Shown: positions 46,155 to 55,184 of the stretch, piece after piece | How the letters are laid out: the number at the start of each line of letters is the position of its first letter | How positions within the stretch are numbered: position 1 is the first letter of the stretch | NCBI GenBank assembly: GCA_020832305.1 | Contig: JAFIEV010000042.1 | Coordinates: forward strand, 266,607 to 330,606 | DNA: 64,000 bases | DNA from: Cyclobacteriaceae bacterium | GTDB lineage: Bacteria > Bacteroidota > Bacteroidia > Cytophagales > Cyclobacteriaceae | Direction of reading: 5' to 3' | Notes under the pieces: model-generated | The model's input: the letters and a program-made list of their open reading frames with translations, nothing else | Database searches by the model: none | What the model was told of the DNA's origin: nothing | Made by a program: the position numbers and the translations under genes

Positions 46155-47057
46155 TTAAGTGTTTATGTCGAGTAAATAGGCGATCTGCACAATAGGCAGA
46201 TAAAGAAAAGAACCATACATGATTCTCAAAGCAGATTTCCTGCTGTGATCTTTCATTAAGTTGAAAGTTTGAGCAAGAAACAGAATACCACAAATAGATG
46301 CAATAATTGCAGAGTTTAATCCAGTAACACCAAATTTAGCAGGCAATAAACCTAAAGGAAGCAAAAATAATGTATAGATCATGATGTTGATAGCAGTATT
46401 CATATCCTTTTTTCCTCCAGATGGCAACAGTTTAAATCCCGCCCTTTTATAATCTTCATCAGCTACCCAGGCTATGGCCCAAAAATGAGGGAACTGCCAG
46501 ATAAATTGTATACTGAAAATTATCATTGCTTCAAGACCGATATATCCGGTTGCAGCAGTCCAGCCAAGTAAAGGAGGCAGGGCACCTGGGATTGCGCCGA
46601 CAAAAACTGAAACGGGACCAACCCGCTTTAACGGAGTGTATACAAAACTGTATAAAACTGCTGAGGCAACGGAAAGCATCAGGGTTAGGGCGTTTGTGTA
46701 AAGCAAAAGCAGTACTAATCCTGTTGCAGCAGAAAAAAAAGCAAAAACGTAGGCTTCATGTGTCGAAATTCTGCCTGTGGGCAATGGTCTGTTCTGAGTT
46801 CGCTTCATCAATCTGTCGAAATCTTTTTCAAAGATTTGATTGAGTGTAATAGCGGCTCCAGACACAAGCATACCACCTACACATAACCAAAAGAAAACTG
46901 ACCAGCTAAAGGCATCTCTGGCTCCCAAAATATAACCAAAACCTGATGAAAAGGCCACAAGGGAAGTTAACCTGAATTTAACCAGCTCAAAATATATTTT
47001 AAACCTACCCATTATAAGGCTGGATAAACTAGTCTGACTAAAGGTCGCTGAGGTCAT
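46155..47057 (-). CDS. ctaB: Heme O synthase (protoheme IX farnesyltransferase)
   Basis: Adds the farnesyl group to heme b to make heme O, precursor of heme A for the oxidase. The 300-residue UbiA-type membrane protein has the first Asp-rich motif NQIFEKDFDRLMKRTQNRPL (about 73-92), RPLPTGRIS, and a second set WAIAWVADEDYKRAG near 198-212. The annotated ATG overlaps the end of ctaA by 20 bases; an internal ATG at 47012 would avoid this. Confidence 0.93.
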   Translation of the reverse strand: MTSATFSQTSLSSLIMGRFKIYFELVKFRLTSLVAFSSGFGYILGARDAFSWSVFFWLCVGGMLVSGAAITLNQIFEKDFDRLMKRTQNRPLPTGRISTHEAYVFAFFSAATGLVLLLLYTNALTLMLSVASAVLYSFVYTPLKRVGPVSVFVGAIPGALPPLLGWTAATGYIGLEAMIIFSIQFIWQFPHFWAIAWVADEDYKRAGFKLLPSGGKKDMNTAINIMIYTLFLLPLGLLPAKFGVTGLNSAIIASICGILFLAQTFNLMKDHSRKSALRIMYGSFLYLPIVQIAYLLDINT

Positions 47058-48105
47058 ATTGTGTTTTGTTCGATAATGGAAAATCTTTTGATGAATTTGT
47101 AATTAAATAAGCGTAAAACAACAAGCCAAACAAGACTGTCCCAAACAGCAGGTGTATCGGCTGTACAAAAGCCGGCAAAGCCAGGTATGCAAGCACAACG
47201 CCGCTAAATATTTCAAGCAGAATAATAACTCCAACTGCGACAAACACATATCTGTACCCCCTGTCCCGCGCGCCGGAGCGAAAATGCAGGTATATGAGCA
47301 AACCATGTGTAAACAATAATAATAAAGAAAATGAGCGGTGGATCAGAAAATTAATACCCAACATTTCCACCCATTCTGAACGATTTTCATAGTTCATCTT
47401 ACTGGCTATAGTATCAACTGCCTCCCTAACCTGTGTTCCCAATATTATTTGCACAAGCAATAAGGTCATACAAATAAGCAATAACACCTTTACGAGATTA
47501 CTGCCTTTATATTGAAGAACCTTACTTTCGATATGTCTGCTCTTATAGTGCACGTATATTAACATTAAGACGATAATAAGCGCTATTACCATATGAACAG
47601 AAATTAACCAGGGCATCAAATTGGTTGATACAACTATGGAACCAATCCAGGCTTGAAAAACCACTGCTATAAGAGCTAAAACAGAGACTATGGTTATTGC
47701 CGGCTTTGATTTTACGTATTTCCATGAAAAGATGGCAGTCAGTAATATCAGCAAACCAATAATTGCACCGATCAGACGATTGATGTATTCAGTCCAGGTT
47801 TTAGTTGCATTAAAGTCCTGCTCTTCTAGTATGCTTTCGTCCTCAAGAATTTCACGGGCTGCCGTATGCATCCCTAAAGATTGCAGCATAGAGGCAAATT
47901 TTTCATTCTTCTGTTGCCGCTTTAGAGAATATATTTCTTTGTAATCAGCTGGCAATTGACTTTCATGTGTAGGAGGCACAAGGCTTCCGAAACATTTGGG
48001 CCAATCGGGGCAGCCCATTCCTGACCCTGTACTTCTCACTACACCCCCCACGAGAATAAGAAAGTAAATTGCCAACACTGTTAGCAGACTGAGTCTTTCA
48101 AACAT
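47038..48105 (-). CDS. ctaA: Heme A synthase
   Basis: COX15/CtaA-type membrane monooxygenase that turns heme O into heme A. The 355-residue protein has eight helices. Landmarks are GGVVRSTGSGMGCPDWPKCF at the N-terminus, TEYINRLIGAIIGLLIL, ISVHMVIALIIV, FLIHRSFSLLLLFTHGLLIYLH with paired His, and QPIHLLFGTVLFGLLF. It starts 9 bases after ctaD ends, within the oxidase operon. Confidence 0.92.
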   Translation of the reverse strand: MFERLSLLTVLAIYFLILVGGVVRSTGSGMGCPDWPKCFGSLVPPTHESQLPADYKEIYSLKRQQKNEKFASMLQSLGMHTAAREILEDESILEEQDFNATKTWTEYINRLIGAIIGLLILLTAIFSWKYVKSKPAITIVSVLALIAVVFQAWIGSIVVSTNLMPWLISVHMVIALIIVLMLIYVHYKSRHIESKVLQYKGSNLVKVLLLICMTLLLVQIILGTQVREAVDTIASKMNYENRSEWVEMLGINFLIHRSFSLLLLFTHGLLIYLHFRSGARDRGYRYVFVAVGVIILLEIFSGVVLAYLALPAFVQPIHLLFGTVLFGLLFYAYLITNSSKDFPLSNKTQYDLSDL

Positions 48106-48114
48106 TCACGTCTA

Positions 48115-49971
48115 TTAATGTTGATCGTCAACAGGTAACTTTTCTATTTCCTTTTCCTCTTCAATCTTCTCATTTTCATGAGGTAAATTAGACTCAGGTG
48201 TAGCTGAGTAAGGAATGTGCTGCGGAATAAAGTCTTCCCTGGCACCAGGTTTACTGTAATCATATGGCCAACGATAAACAGTTGGTATTTCACCTTCCCA
48301 GTTACCATGTCCTGGATTTCTTGGCGTCGTCCATTCCAAAGTATTGGAATTCCATGGATTAGCTGGTGCAAGCCGTCCTCTGTACATACTGTAAAAGAAA
48401 TTGAACAGGAATATCAACTGCGCTCCGAAAGTGGCTATCGCAGCAATACTAACGAATGTATTGAGATCTGCAAATATATTGAAGGCATCGAAGCTGGTAA
48501 AAGAATAATATCTTCTCGGGAAACCAGCTATACCTATGTAGTGCATGGGGAAAAACACCAGATATACACCAACAAAAGTGAGCCAGAAGTGAATATATCC
48601 CAATTTTTCATCCATCATTCTGCCAAACATCTTAGGAAACCAATGATAAACTCCTGCCATTAGGCCGAAGAAAGATGCACTCCCCATCACCAGGTGGAAA
48701 TGTGCAACCACAAAATAGGTATCATGTAACTGAATGTCAATAGCCGCGTTTCCAAGGAAAATACCGGTTAACCCCCCACTTATAAAAAAGGACACCAAAC
48801 CGATAGAAAACAGCATGGCCGGTGTGAAAATGATATTTCCCTTCCATAAGGTGGTGAGATAGTTAAATACTTTTACAGCAGAAGGAACAGCAATCACCAG
48901 GGTTAGCAGCATAAATACCGATCCGAGAAAAGGATTCAATCCACTTACAAACATATGGTGAGCCCATACAACGAAAGAAAGTACTGCTATCCCCAACATT
49001 GAAATTATCATTGCCTTATATCCAAATATAGGCTTCCTTGACTGAGTGGCAATAATTTCTGATGTAATACCCAATGCCGGCAACAAAACTATGTATACTT
49101 CGGGATGTCCAAGAAACCAGAAAAGGTGCTGATATAAAACCGGGCTGCCACCAATATTAGGTAATGCTTCTCCTGCGATGTAGATTTCAGAAAGATAGAA
49201 ACTGGTTCCAAAGCTCCTGTCAAATACAAGCAACAAAGCTGCAGCAAATAATACAGGGAATGAAAGCAAACCAATCACAGCCGTCAAAAACAACGCCCAG
49301 ATTGTCAAAGGTAACTTAGAAAAAGACATACCCCGGGTTCTCAGATTTATAACCGTAGCTATATAGTTTATACCTCCTAGAAGGGTAGAAGCTATGAAAA
49401 AAGTCATTGATACAAGCCATAGGGTCATACCAAGACCAGATCCTGAAACTGCTTGTGGCAAGGCACTTAAGGGTGGATAAACTACCCATCCTCCAGATGC
49501 CGGTCCTGTTTCGATGAACAAAGAGACAAACATGATAACACTGGATACAAAAAAGAACCAGTAGGAAAGCATATTCATAAAACCACTTGCCATATCCCTG
49601 GCGCCAATTTGCAATGGAATCAGGAAGTTCGCAAAAGTCCCGCTCAAACCAGCTGTTAAAACAAAGAATACCATGATGGTACCATGCATAGTAACCAGTG
49701 CAAGATAAAATTCAGGATCAAGTTTTCCGGCATCTGTTATCCATTTACCAAGAAAGGGCCTCAGCCAATCGAGTTGCATATCTGGAAAACCGAGTTGAAG
49801 CCTGAAAATAAGAGACATTAAACCCCCTATAATGGCCCAGAATATCCCAGTTATAAGAAATTGCTTGGCAATTGTCTTATGATCTGTTGTAAAGACATAT
49901 TTAGTTATAAAATTATCTTTGTGTTCATGCTCATGAACATCAGCGCCGTGAAGTGTTGCAGTACTTGCCAT
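48115..49971 (-). CDS. ctaD: Cytochrome c oxidase subunit I (aa3-type)
   Basis: Catalytic subunit holding heme a and the heme a3-CuB centre, 618 residues and 12 helices. Seen: the heme a His region ALVTMHGTIMVFF, the CuB/crosslink motif FWFLGHPEVYIVLLP (with the Glu of A1-type D-channel enzymes), WAHHMFVSGLNPFL (CuB His pair) and HDTYFVVAHFHLVMGSAS (heme a3 and heme a ligands). The C-terminal extension after the last helix is charged (EENEKIEEEKEIEK-like). It lies 26 bases after ctaC. Confidence 0.96.
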   Translation of the reverse strand: MASTATLHGADVHEHEHKDNFITKYVFTTDHKTIAKQFLITGIFWAIIGGLMSLIFRLQLGFPDMQLDWLRPFLGKWITDAGKLDPEFYLALVTMHGTIMVFFVLTAGLSGTFANFLIPLQIGARDMASGFMNMLSYWFFFVSSVIMFVSLFIETGPASGGWVVYPPLSALPQAVSGSGLGMTLWLVSMTFFIASTLLGGINYIATVINLRTRGMSFSKLPLTIWALFLTAVIGLLSFPVLFAAALLLVFDRSFGTSFYLSEIYIAGEALPNIGGSPVLYQHLFWFLGHPEVYIVLLPALGITSEIIATQSRKPIFGYKAMIISMLGIAVLSFVVWAHHMFVSGLNPFLGSVFMLLTLVIAVPSAVKVFNYLTTLWKGNIIFTPAMLFSIGLVSFFISGGLTGIFLGNAAIDIQLHDTYFVVAHFHLVMGSASFFGLMAGVYHWFPKMFGRMMDEKLGYIHFWLTFVGVYLVFFPMHYIGIAGFPRRYYSFTSFDAFNIFADLNTFVSIAAIATFGAQLIFLFNFFYSMYRGRLAPANPWNSNTLEWTTPRNPGHGNWEGEIPTVYRWPYDYSKPGAREDFIPQHIPYSATPESNLPHENEKIEEEKEIEKLPVDDQH

Positions 49972-49997
49972 TGCTATATTAATTTCTTTTTCAGTTA

Positions 49998-51044
49998 TTA
50001 GTCAATTGTTACTTCTGATAATTCAGCTTTTATCATTGCCAGTTCCTTTAAATCATCAGGAACCTGTGATAGATATTCCGGATTTCTCGACAACCAGGGT
50101 TCCTGCTCCGAAAACCACTGATCATATTCCTCAGGCTCAACTACTTTTACCAACAAGCGCATGGAGAAATGACCCCTTCCACATATTTCCGTACATGCAA
50201 TTTCGTAGTTAAATTCATCATTGCCCAATTCTGCACGCATCTCTGCAGTTGTTTTATTTGGCACAAACCAAAACCTTGTAGGCATGCCTGGAACTGCGTC
50301 CATTTTAAGTCTGAAATGAGGCGCGAATACACTGTGAAGCACATCGCGTGCCCGAATTTTAAGTTCTACCGGCCGTCCTTTTGGCAAAACCATTTCCCTT
50401 GGATGGAAATCATCAAATGATGATTTATCCCTGAAATCTATGCCACTTACATTTGTTGCGTCTATCAGACGAAAATCATATTCTCCAAGCTGTTTGTCCT
50501 TTCCAGGATATCTTACTCTCCATGCAAACTGATATCCCATAATTTCAACAACTTCAGCGTTTTCAGGCGCTGGTTTTGTAATATCATTCCATACTTTTAA
50601 ACCATATAATACCAGAAAAGTCAATACTATAGCTGGCACTATAGTCCATATCAATTCCAGTTTTGTATTGTCTGGAAAAAAGAGGGCTCTTGTATTCTCT
50701 TTGAACTGATACTTAAATGGAAAATAGAAAAGAAGGATGTGTGTCAACACAAAAACGATACCTGTAATCGCCATGGTTACCCAAAACAAACGATCGGTAA
50801 TAATACCATGGTCAGAAGCCACGGGCAAATTGTAGGTATCAAATTCCTTTACAGAATACCACGTAGTAAAGATGAGCCCGAGTATTAAAAAGACCATCAT
50901 TAAGGCAGCATTAATTTTGTTACTGCTGGAAACTTTCTTTTTCCCTGAGCTTCTGATTACTGACACCAAAGTATGGAGCCGGTAAACCAACAACACAATC
51001 GCGAGAATCAATAACCCGCCTAGAATCAATGAAATCTGGATCAT
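49998..51044 (-). CDS. ctaC: Cytochrome c oxidase subunit II (CuA)
   Basis: Receives electrons from cytochrome c at the CuA centre. The 348-residue protein has the complete CuA set: the His in DVLHSVFAPHFRLKMDAVPG and CTEICGRGHFSM (about 281-292). There is no fused cytochrome c domain, so this is aa3 rather than caa3. The N-terminus has about four predicted helices (about 3-22, 46-65, 86-112 and 130-150) rather than the usual two, so a two-helix extension precedes the standard hairpin. It is the first gene of the cox operon, downstream of the inverted repeat at 51168-51187. Confidence 0.95.
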   Translation of the reverse strand: MIQISLILGGLLILAIVLLVYRLHTLVSVIRSSGKKKVSSSNKINAALMMVFLILGLIFTTWYSVKEFDTYNLPVASDHGIITDRLFWVTMAITGIVFVLTHILLFYFPFKYQFKENTRALFFPDNTKLELIWTIVPAIVLTFLVLYGLKVWNDITKPAPENAEVVEIMGYQFAWRVRYPGKDKQLGEYDFRLIDATNVSGIDFRDKSSFDDFHPREMVLPKGRPVELKIRARDVLHSVFAPHFRLKMDAVPGMPTRFWFVPNKTTAEMRAELGNDEFNYEIACTEICGRGHFSMRLLVKVVEPEEYDQWFSEQEPWLSRNPEYLSQVPDDLKELAMIKAELSEVTID

Positions 51045-51167
51045 ATCTGTAATTTAAACTTTTTGCTTATCCTGCAATTATAGTTTGTACTTTAACTATT
51101 GATTTTAAATAATTGTTTGACTATACCTCCAGATATAGCCATGGTTATGATATTCTAAATTCTATCT

Positions 51168-51187
51168 ATATACAACCTGTTGTATAT
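51168..51187. promoter_or_regulatory. Perfect 9-2-9 inverted repeat upstream of ctaC
   Basis: ATATACAAC, 2 bases, GTTGTATAT: every base of the 9-base arms pairs. No T run follows on either strand, so it is more like an operator for a dimeric regulator than a terminator. It lies 124 bases before the ctaC start. Confidence 0.5.
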
Positions 51188-51313
51188 CAAGGTTTGGCGT
51201 TTGTAAGTTTTTTTATCTGATTAATAGAATCATGTCTAAAGCTCAAAACAAAACTAACGTTGTAAATATAAAATGCAGATGTACTTCTATCTGCATAATT
51301 TGTATAATTAAAC

Positions 51314-51342
51314 GTAACCGGAGTAGAAAAAACTCCGGTTAC
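51314..51342 (-). terminator. Hairpin after actF
   Basis: An 11-bp perfect stem GTAACCGGAGT/ACTCCGGTTAC with a 7-base loop, 12 bases after the actF stop on the minus strand. The sequence behind it (TTTAATTATAC) is only weakly T-rich, so some readthrough to the cox genes is possible. Confidence 0.65.
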
Positions 51343-51353
51343 AAAATTTCATT

Positions 51354-52616
51354 TTAAATATGATGATGCAAACTCTCCTGTAACATAGGATGGTTTTTTG
51401 CAACAAGTGGTGCTTTGGCCAATGATTGTAATAGAACAAATAAAAAGCCAGAAGCAAATACCAGGAAAAGTCCTATTTCCATAAACCCAATGCCTCCGTT
51501 TTCACTTATGGTACCTGGCATAATCATAAGGAAAAAATCGAGCCAATGACCAAATATTAAAGCCACGCATACTATCTTCAGGAAAATCGTATGCCTCTTG
51601 GCATCTCTGGTCATGAGGAATAAAAACGGAAATACAAAGTTGATAAAGATGTTTGCGTAAAATAACGGAGCATAAACATCGCTCTTCATTCTTTCCAGAA
51701 AGTAATAGGTTTCCTCAGGTATATTGGCATAATATATCAGCATAAATTGAGAAAACCAGATATATGCCCAAAAAACACTAAAAGCAAAAATAAATTTACC
51801 CAGGTCATGAAGATGACTGGAGTTAAGGTTTTGTAAATAACCATTTTCATAAAGGATTATGATGGTGAGGGTAATTACTGATAAACCCGCCACAAACCAA
51901 CTTGAAAACATATACCAGCCAAACATCGTGCTAAACCAGTGCGTATCTATTGAAAGTACCCAGTCCCAGGCTGAAGTAGAAGATGTGATCGCAAAAATTA
52001 TGATAAAAACAGTGGAAGAGATCCTCATTTTTGACCATTGCTCGGTGCCGCCCAGTTCATCTTCCCTTATTGAATATTTGCGTATGAGGAAAAACATGAG
52101 AGACCACAATACAAAGTAGGCTATCATTCTGAAAAGGAAAAATGGCACATTCAGATACCCTTGCTTATTGGCAATAATATAGTCATAATTATCGCCCCCA
52201 ACTTCATACAATGAACTATCGAGCCAGTGAAAAATATGAAAGTGGTGCGGAGCCGTGAAATTGGTTATAAAAAACAATACAAGTGTTAAGACACCGGCAA
52301 TAGGCAACCAATAACCAAATGCCTCAGGAATCCTTTTTATATAGGCAGACCAGCCAGCCATAGCGGCATACTGTATCGCAAGGAAAAAAACGCCAATTAC
52401 TGCAATGCCTGTCACAAAAACATTATTGAGCCATAAATTTGCATATAATCTATGCAACCAATGAAAAGCATGACCATTGCCATCTTCATGCGCATGTCCA
52501 CCGACGGTAATAATTCCAAGTATAGTTAATACTATACCCAGACCCAGCATAATAAATATCTTCTTTTTAGATTCTGCTGTAAATATGAATTTATCTTCTG
52601 ACATAACTTGTTGCAT
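51354..52616 (-). CDS. actF: Alternative complex III subunit ActF
   Basis: Large membrane subunit of the quinol:cytochrome c oxidoreductase, 420 residues with about ten predicted helices. His-rich loops (GGHAHEDGNGHAFHW near residue 40, TAPHHFHIFHWLD near 120) and WDWVLSIDTHWFSTMFGWYMF are typical of ActF proteins. It shares its fold with ActC (NrfD-like). It is the last gene of actA-F, 7 bases after actE. ActF is often found beside oxidase genes in Bacteroidota. Confidence 0.88.
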   Translation of the reverse strand: MQQVMSEDKFIFTAESKKKIFIMLGLGIVLTILGIITVGGHAHEDGNGHAFHWLHRLYANLWLNNVFVTGIAVIGVFFLAIQYAAMAGWSAYIKRIPEAFGYWLPIAGVLTLVLFFITNFTAPHHFHIFHWLDSSLYEVGGDNYDYIIANKQGYLNVPFFLFRMIAYFVLWSLMFFLIRKYSIREDELGGTEQWSKMRISSTVFIIIFAITSSTSAWDWVLSIDTHWFSTMFGWYMFSSWFVAGLSVITLTIIILYENGYLQNLNSSHLHDLGKFIFAFSVFWAYIWFSQFMLIYYANIPEETYYFLERMKSDVYAPLFYANIFINFVFPFLFLMTRDAKRHTIFLKIVCVALIFGHWLDFFLMIMPGTISENGGIGFMEIGLFLVFASGFLFVLLQSLAKAPLVAKNHPMLQESLHHHI

Positions 52617-52623
52617 TAGCGTT

Positions 52624-53253
52624 CTAATCTAATTGTTGAAGTTGCTGTACATAGTGGACAATTTTCCACCTTTCCTCAATAGTAATTTGTGAACCATGTG
52701 GCCACATTCGACCCTTGCCATGGGTAATAACATGAAAAATATGTCCTTCGGGCACATCTTTTACACGGCCAACATTATATGCCGGTACACCGAGCATTAC
52801 TTCGCCAACTTTTCCATCACCTTTTCCCTGGCTGCCATGGCAAGCCTGGCAGAAAACTGAATATAACTGTTTTCCATCAGACAGAATTTCATCACTTTTT
52901 TCAACAGGGTTTTTGAGTATACGTGCAGCAAGATCAACGCTGTCTTTATGTACTCGATATGGCATGTAACCAGACATATTTCTCTTCACAGTACCATCCA
53001 CTGGTTCTCTTAGGTTCATGCCATGCGGATTATTAGGATTTGAGTTGAAATATTCACCCTTCCCGTCCTCCCGGTTGCTTAGCCATTTTCCTGAAGATTC
53101 ATCAGTTATCTGGCTTAGTCCTTCATAAGGTACAGAATGGTACATATTCGGGGCATACTCCAAACCTGGAAAGTCATCTTTGGCGCGGCAGCCTATCATT
53201 AGTATAAACGCCACAAAAAGTAATTTCGAAACAGAAGATTTTAGAATCAACAT
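52624..53253 (-). CDS. actE: Alternative complex III monoheme cytochrome c ActE
   Basis: A 209-residue lipoprotein (lipobox LMIGC, Cys about 22) with one c-type heme site, CQACHGSQGKGDG near residue 133, and a likely axial Met in HGKGRMWPHGSQI near 180. The N-terminal part (DFPGLEYAPNMYHSVPYE) is conserved in ACIII ActE. It passes electrons from ActA toward cytochrome c or the oxidase on the periplasmic side. It lies 11 bases after actD. Confidence 0.92.
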   Translation of the reverse strand: MLILKSSVSKLLFVAFILMIGCRAKDDFPGLEYAPNMYHSVPYEGLSQITDESSGKWLSNREDGKGEYFNSNPNNPHGMNLREPVDGTVKRNMSGYMPYRVHKDSVDLAARILKNPVEKSDEILSDGKQLYSVFCQACHGSQGKGDGKVGEVMLGVPAYNVGRVKDVPEGHIFHVITHGKGRMWPHGSQITIEERWKIVHYVQQLQQLD

Positions 53254-53264
53254 CAGAAATATAT

Positions 53265-53795
53265 TTAATCTTCAAATGATTTTTCATTAATTTCATCAGC
53301 ACCGCTTGTTTGCAGTAACTTTACAATTTCAGCTTTATCCATTTTGTTAACTGCTAGATCTATGGCCATTACAAGTTTATCATCGGTTATTCGCAGATCG
53401 AATATTTTCGGCTTTGCATAGGGCTTTAAATCGCTAATTACGAAAAACACACCTACCATACCTAAAGAACCAATTAGAACTGTCAATTCAAAAGTTACAG
53501 GTACAAAAGTTGGCAGCGAAGCAAAATTTTTACCCCCAATTATCATAGGCCAGTCAACGCCCATCATCCAGAATTGCATGACTAGCGCAAGAGCGGTTCC
53601 AAGCATGCCGAAGAGGAAAGCTGCAATGGGAAGTTTAGACCTTTTATAACCCAATACATCATCAATTCCATGTACCGGATAAGGTGAAAACACTTCTTCA
53701 ATTTTTATCCCTGACTCCCTGATCTGAGGGATAGCCGTCAGCAAAATATCTTCATCGCTGAACACACCTAAAATATAGTTTTTTCCTTTTTCCAT
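53265..53795 (-). CDS. actD: Alternative complex III subunit ActD (DUF3341)
   Basis: A 176-residue protein. A cytoplasmic N-terminal domain (GVFSDEDILLTAIPQIRESG, then FSPYPVHGID) precedes two transmembrane helices (about 58-78 and 98-120, GMLGTALALVMQFWMMG and LIGSLGMVGVFFVIS), followed by a short C-terminal domain. This is the DUF3341/ActD layout. It starts one base after actC ends, showing tight coupling. Confidence 0.9.
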   Translation of the reverse strand: MEKGKNYILGVFSDEDILLTAIPQIRESGIKIEEVFSPYPVHGIDDVLGYKRSKLPIAAFLFGMLGTALALVMQFWMMGVDWPMIIGGKNFASLPTFVPVTFELTVLIGSLGMVGVFFVISDLKPYAKPKIFDLRITDDKLVMAIDLAVNKMDKAEIVKLLQTSGADEINEKSFED

Positions 53796-53796
53796 T

Positions 53797-55170
53797 TTAC
53801 TTAAGTGCTTTTGCTGTAGATGATTCAGACTTTAAAATACTTTTCATTTCGGCCATATTTACCACCGGGAAGAATTTTGCAAAGAGGAAAAATAGGGTGA
53901 AGAACAGGCCGAAAGTAAACAGATATACTCCTACATCGTACAAAGTAGGATAAAACATTGCCCAGCTGGAGGGTAAAAAGTCTCTGTGAAGTGAGGTTAC
54001 TATAATTACAAATCGCTCAAACCACATACCTATATTTACTACAATGGATAGTATGAAAGTAGCCCATAAGCTGGTCCTTATTTTCTTAAACCAGAACAGC
54101 TGTGGCGAAATAACATTACAAGTCATCATAATCCAGTAGGCCCATGCATAGGGGCCTAAAGCCCGGTTATAGAATGCATATTGCTCAGCAGGAACACCGG
54201 AATACCAGGCCATAAACAATTCTGTAAGATAAGCTACCCCTACAATTGATCCAGTGACTATGATGATAATGTTCATCATCTCAATATGTTGAATAGTAAT
54301 ATAGTCTTCCAGTTTATAAACTTTTCTTGTAATCAGCAACAGCGTTAACACCATGGCAAAACCTGAAAAAATTGCACCGGCAACAAAGTAAGGTGGAAAT
54401 ATTGTAGTATGCCATCCGGGAATTACAGAGGTGGCAAAGTCAAAGGATACAATCGTGTGTACTGAAAGTACCAGCGGTGTAGCAAGACCTGCTAAAATTA
54501 AAGAAACTGTTTCGTATCTCGACCAGGCTTTGGCCCCGCCTGTCCATCCAAAGCTAAGTGCTCCATAAATCGCTTTGCTGATATTATTGGTTGCCCTGTC
54601 GCGAATAGTAGCAAAATCAGGTATCAAGCCAATATACCAGAACACCAATGATACAGTAAAATAGGTGGAAATTGCAAAAACGTCCCATAAAAGAGGAGAA
54701 TTGAAATTGACCCATAAGGAACCAAAGGTGTTAGGCAAGGGAAGCACCCAATAAAAGCCTACCCATAACCTGCCCATGTGAACAAGCGGAAATAAAGCGG
54801 CACAGATAACAGCAAATATGGTCATCGCCTCTGCAGAGCGGTTAATTGACATCCTCCATTTCTGACGGAAAAGTAATAATATGGCAGAAATCAAAGTACC
54901 TGCGTGGCCAATACCTACCCACCATACAAAATTGGTAATGTCCCAGGCCCATTCTACAGTTTTATTAAGCCCCCACACACCTATACCTTCCCAAACGGTA
55001 ATGACAAGTGCATAAAGTCCCAATAGTAAAACTACACCAGAGACCGTGAGCGCCAATAACCATGTTTTAGGCGGTTTAGCTTCTATTCGCTTACATATAT
55101 CCTCTGTGACATCTGCAACCGTTTTGCCTCCGGTTACGAGGGGTGTTCTTAGGGGTGAAATAACTTCCAT
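53797..55170 (-). CDS. actC: Alternative complex III subunit ActC (NrfD/PsrC-like)
   Basis: Integral membrane quinol-interacting subunit, 457 residues with about ten helices. Landmarks: [21 protein letters not shown]-like first loop, [54 protein letters not shown] and [17 protein letters not shown]. These fit the PsrC/NrfD family in the ACIII context. It lies 14 bases after actB. Confidence 0.92.
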   Translation of the reverse strand: MEVISPLRTPLVTGGKTVADVTEDICKRIEAKPPKTWLLALTVSGVVLLLGLYALVITVWEGIGVWGLNKTVEWAWDITNFVWWVGIGHAGTLISAILLLFRQKWRMSINRSAEAMTIFAVICAALFPLVHMGRLWVGFYWVLPLPNTFGSLWVNFNSPLLWDVFAISTYFTVSLVFWYIGLIPDFATIRDRATNNISKAIYGALSFGWTGGAKAWSRYETVSLILAGLATPLVLSVHTIVSFDFATSVIPGWHTTIFPPYFVAGAIFSGFAMVLTLLLITRKVYKLEDYITIQHIEMMNIIIIVTGSIVGVAYLTELFMAWYSGVPAEQYAFYNRALGPYAWAYWIMMTCNVISPQLFWFKKIRTSLWATFILSIVVNIGMWFERFVIIVTSLHRDFLPSSWAMFYPTLYDVGVYLFTFGLFFTLFFLFAKFFPVVNMAEMKSILKSESSTAKALK

Positions 55171-55184
55171 CGAATAAAATATAT

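Larger units (their letters stand above)
51045..51353. other. Intergenic region between the act and cox operons
   Basis: About 310 bp on the same strand between actF and ctaC. It holds the hairpin at 51314-51342, a TAGTTTTG element on the minus strand (51256-51249) that could be a -7 box without a clear -33 partner, and the 9-2-9 inverted repeat at 51168-51187. No ORF is credible. Confidence 0.5.
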
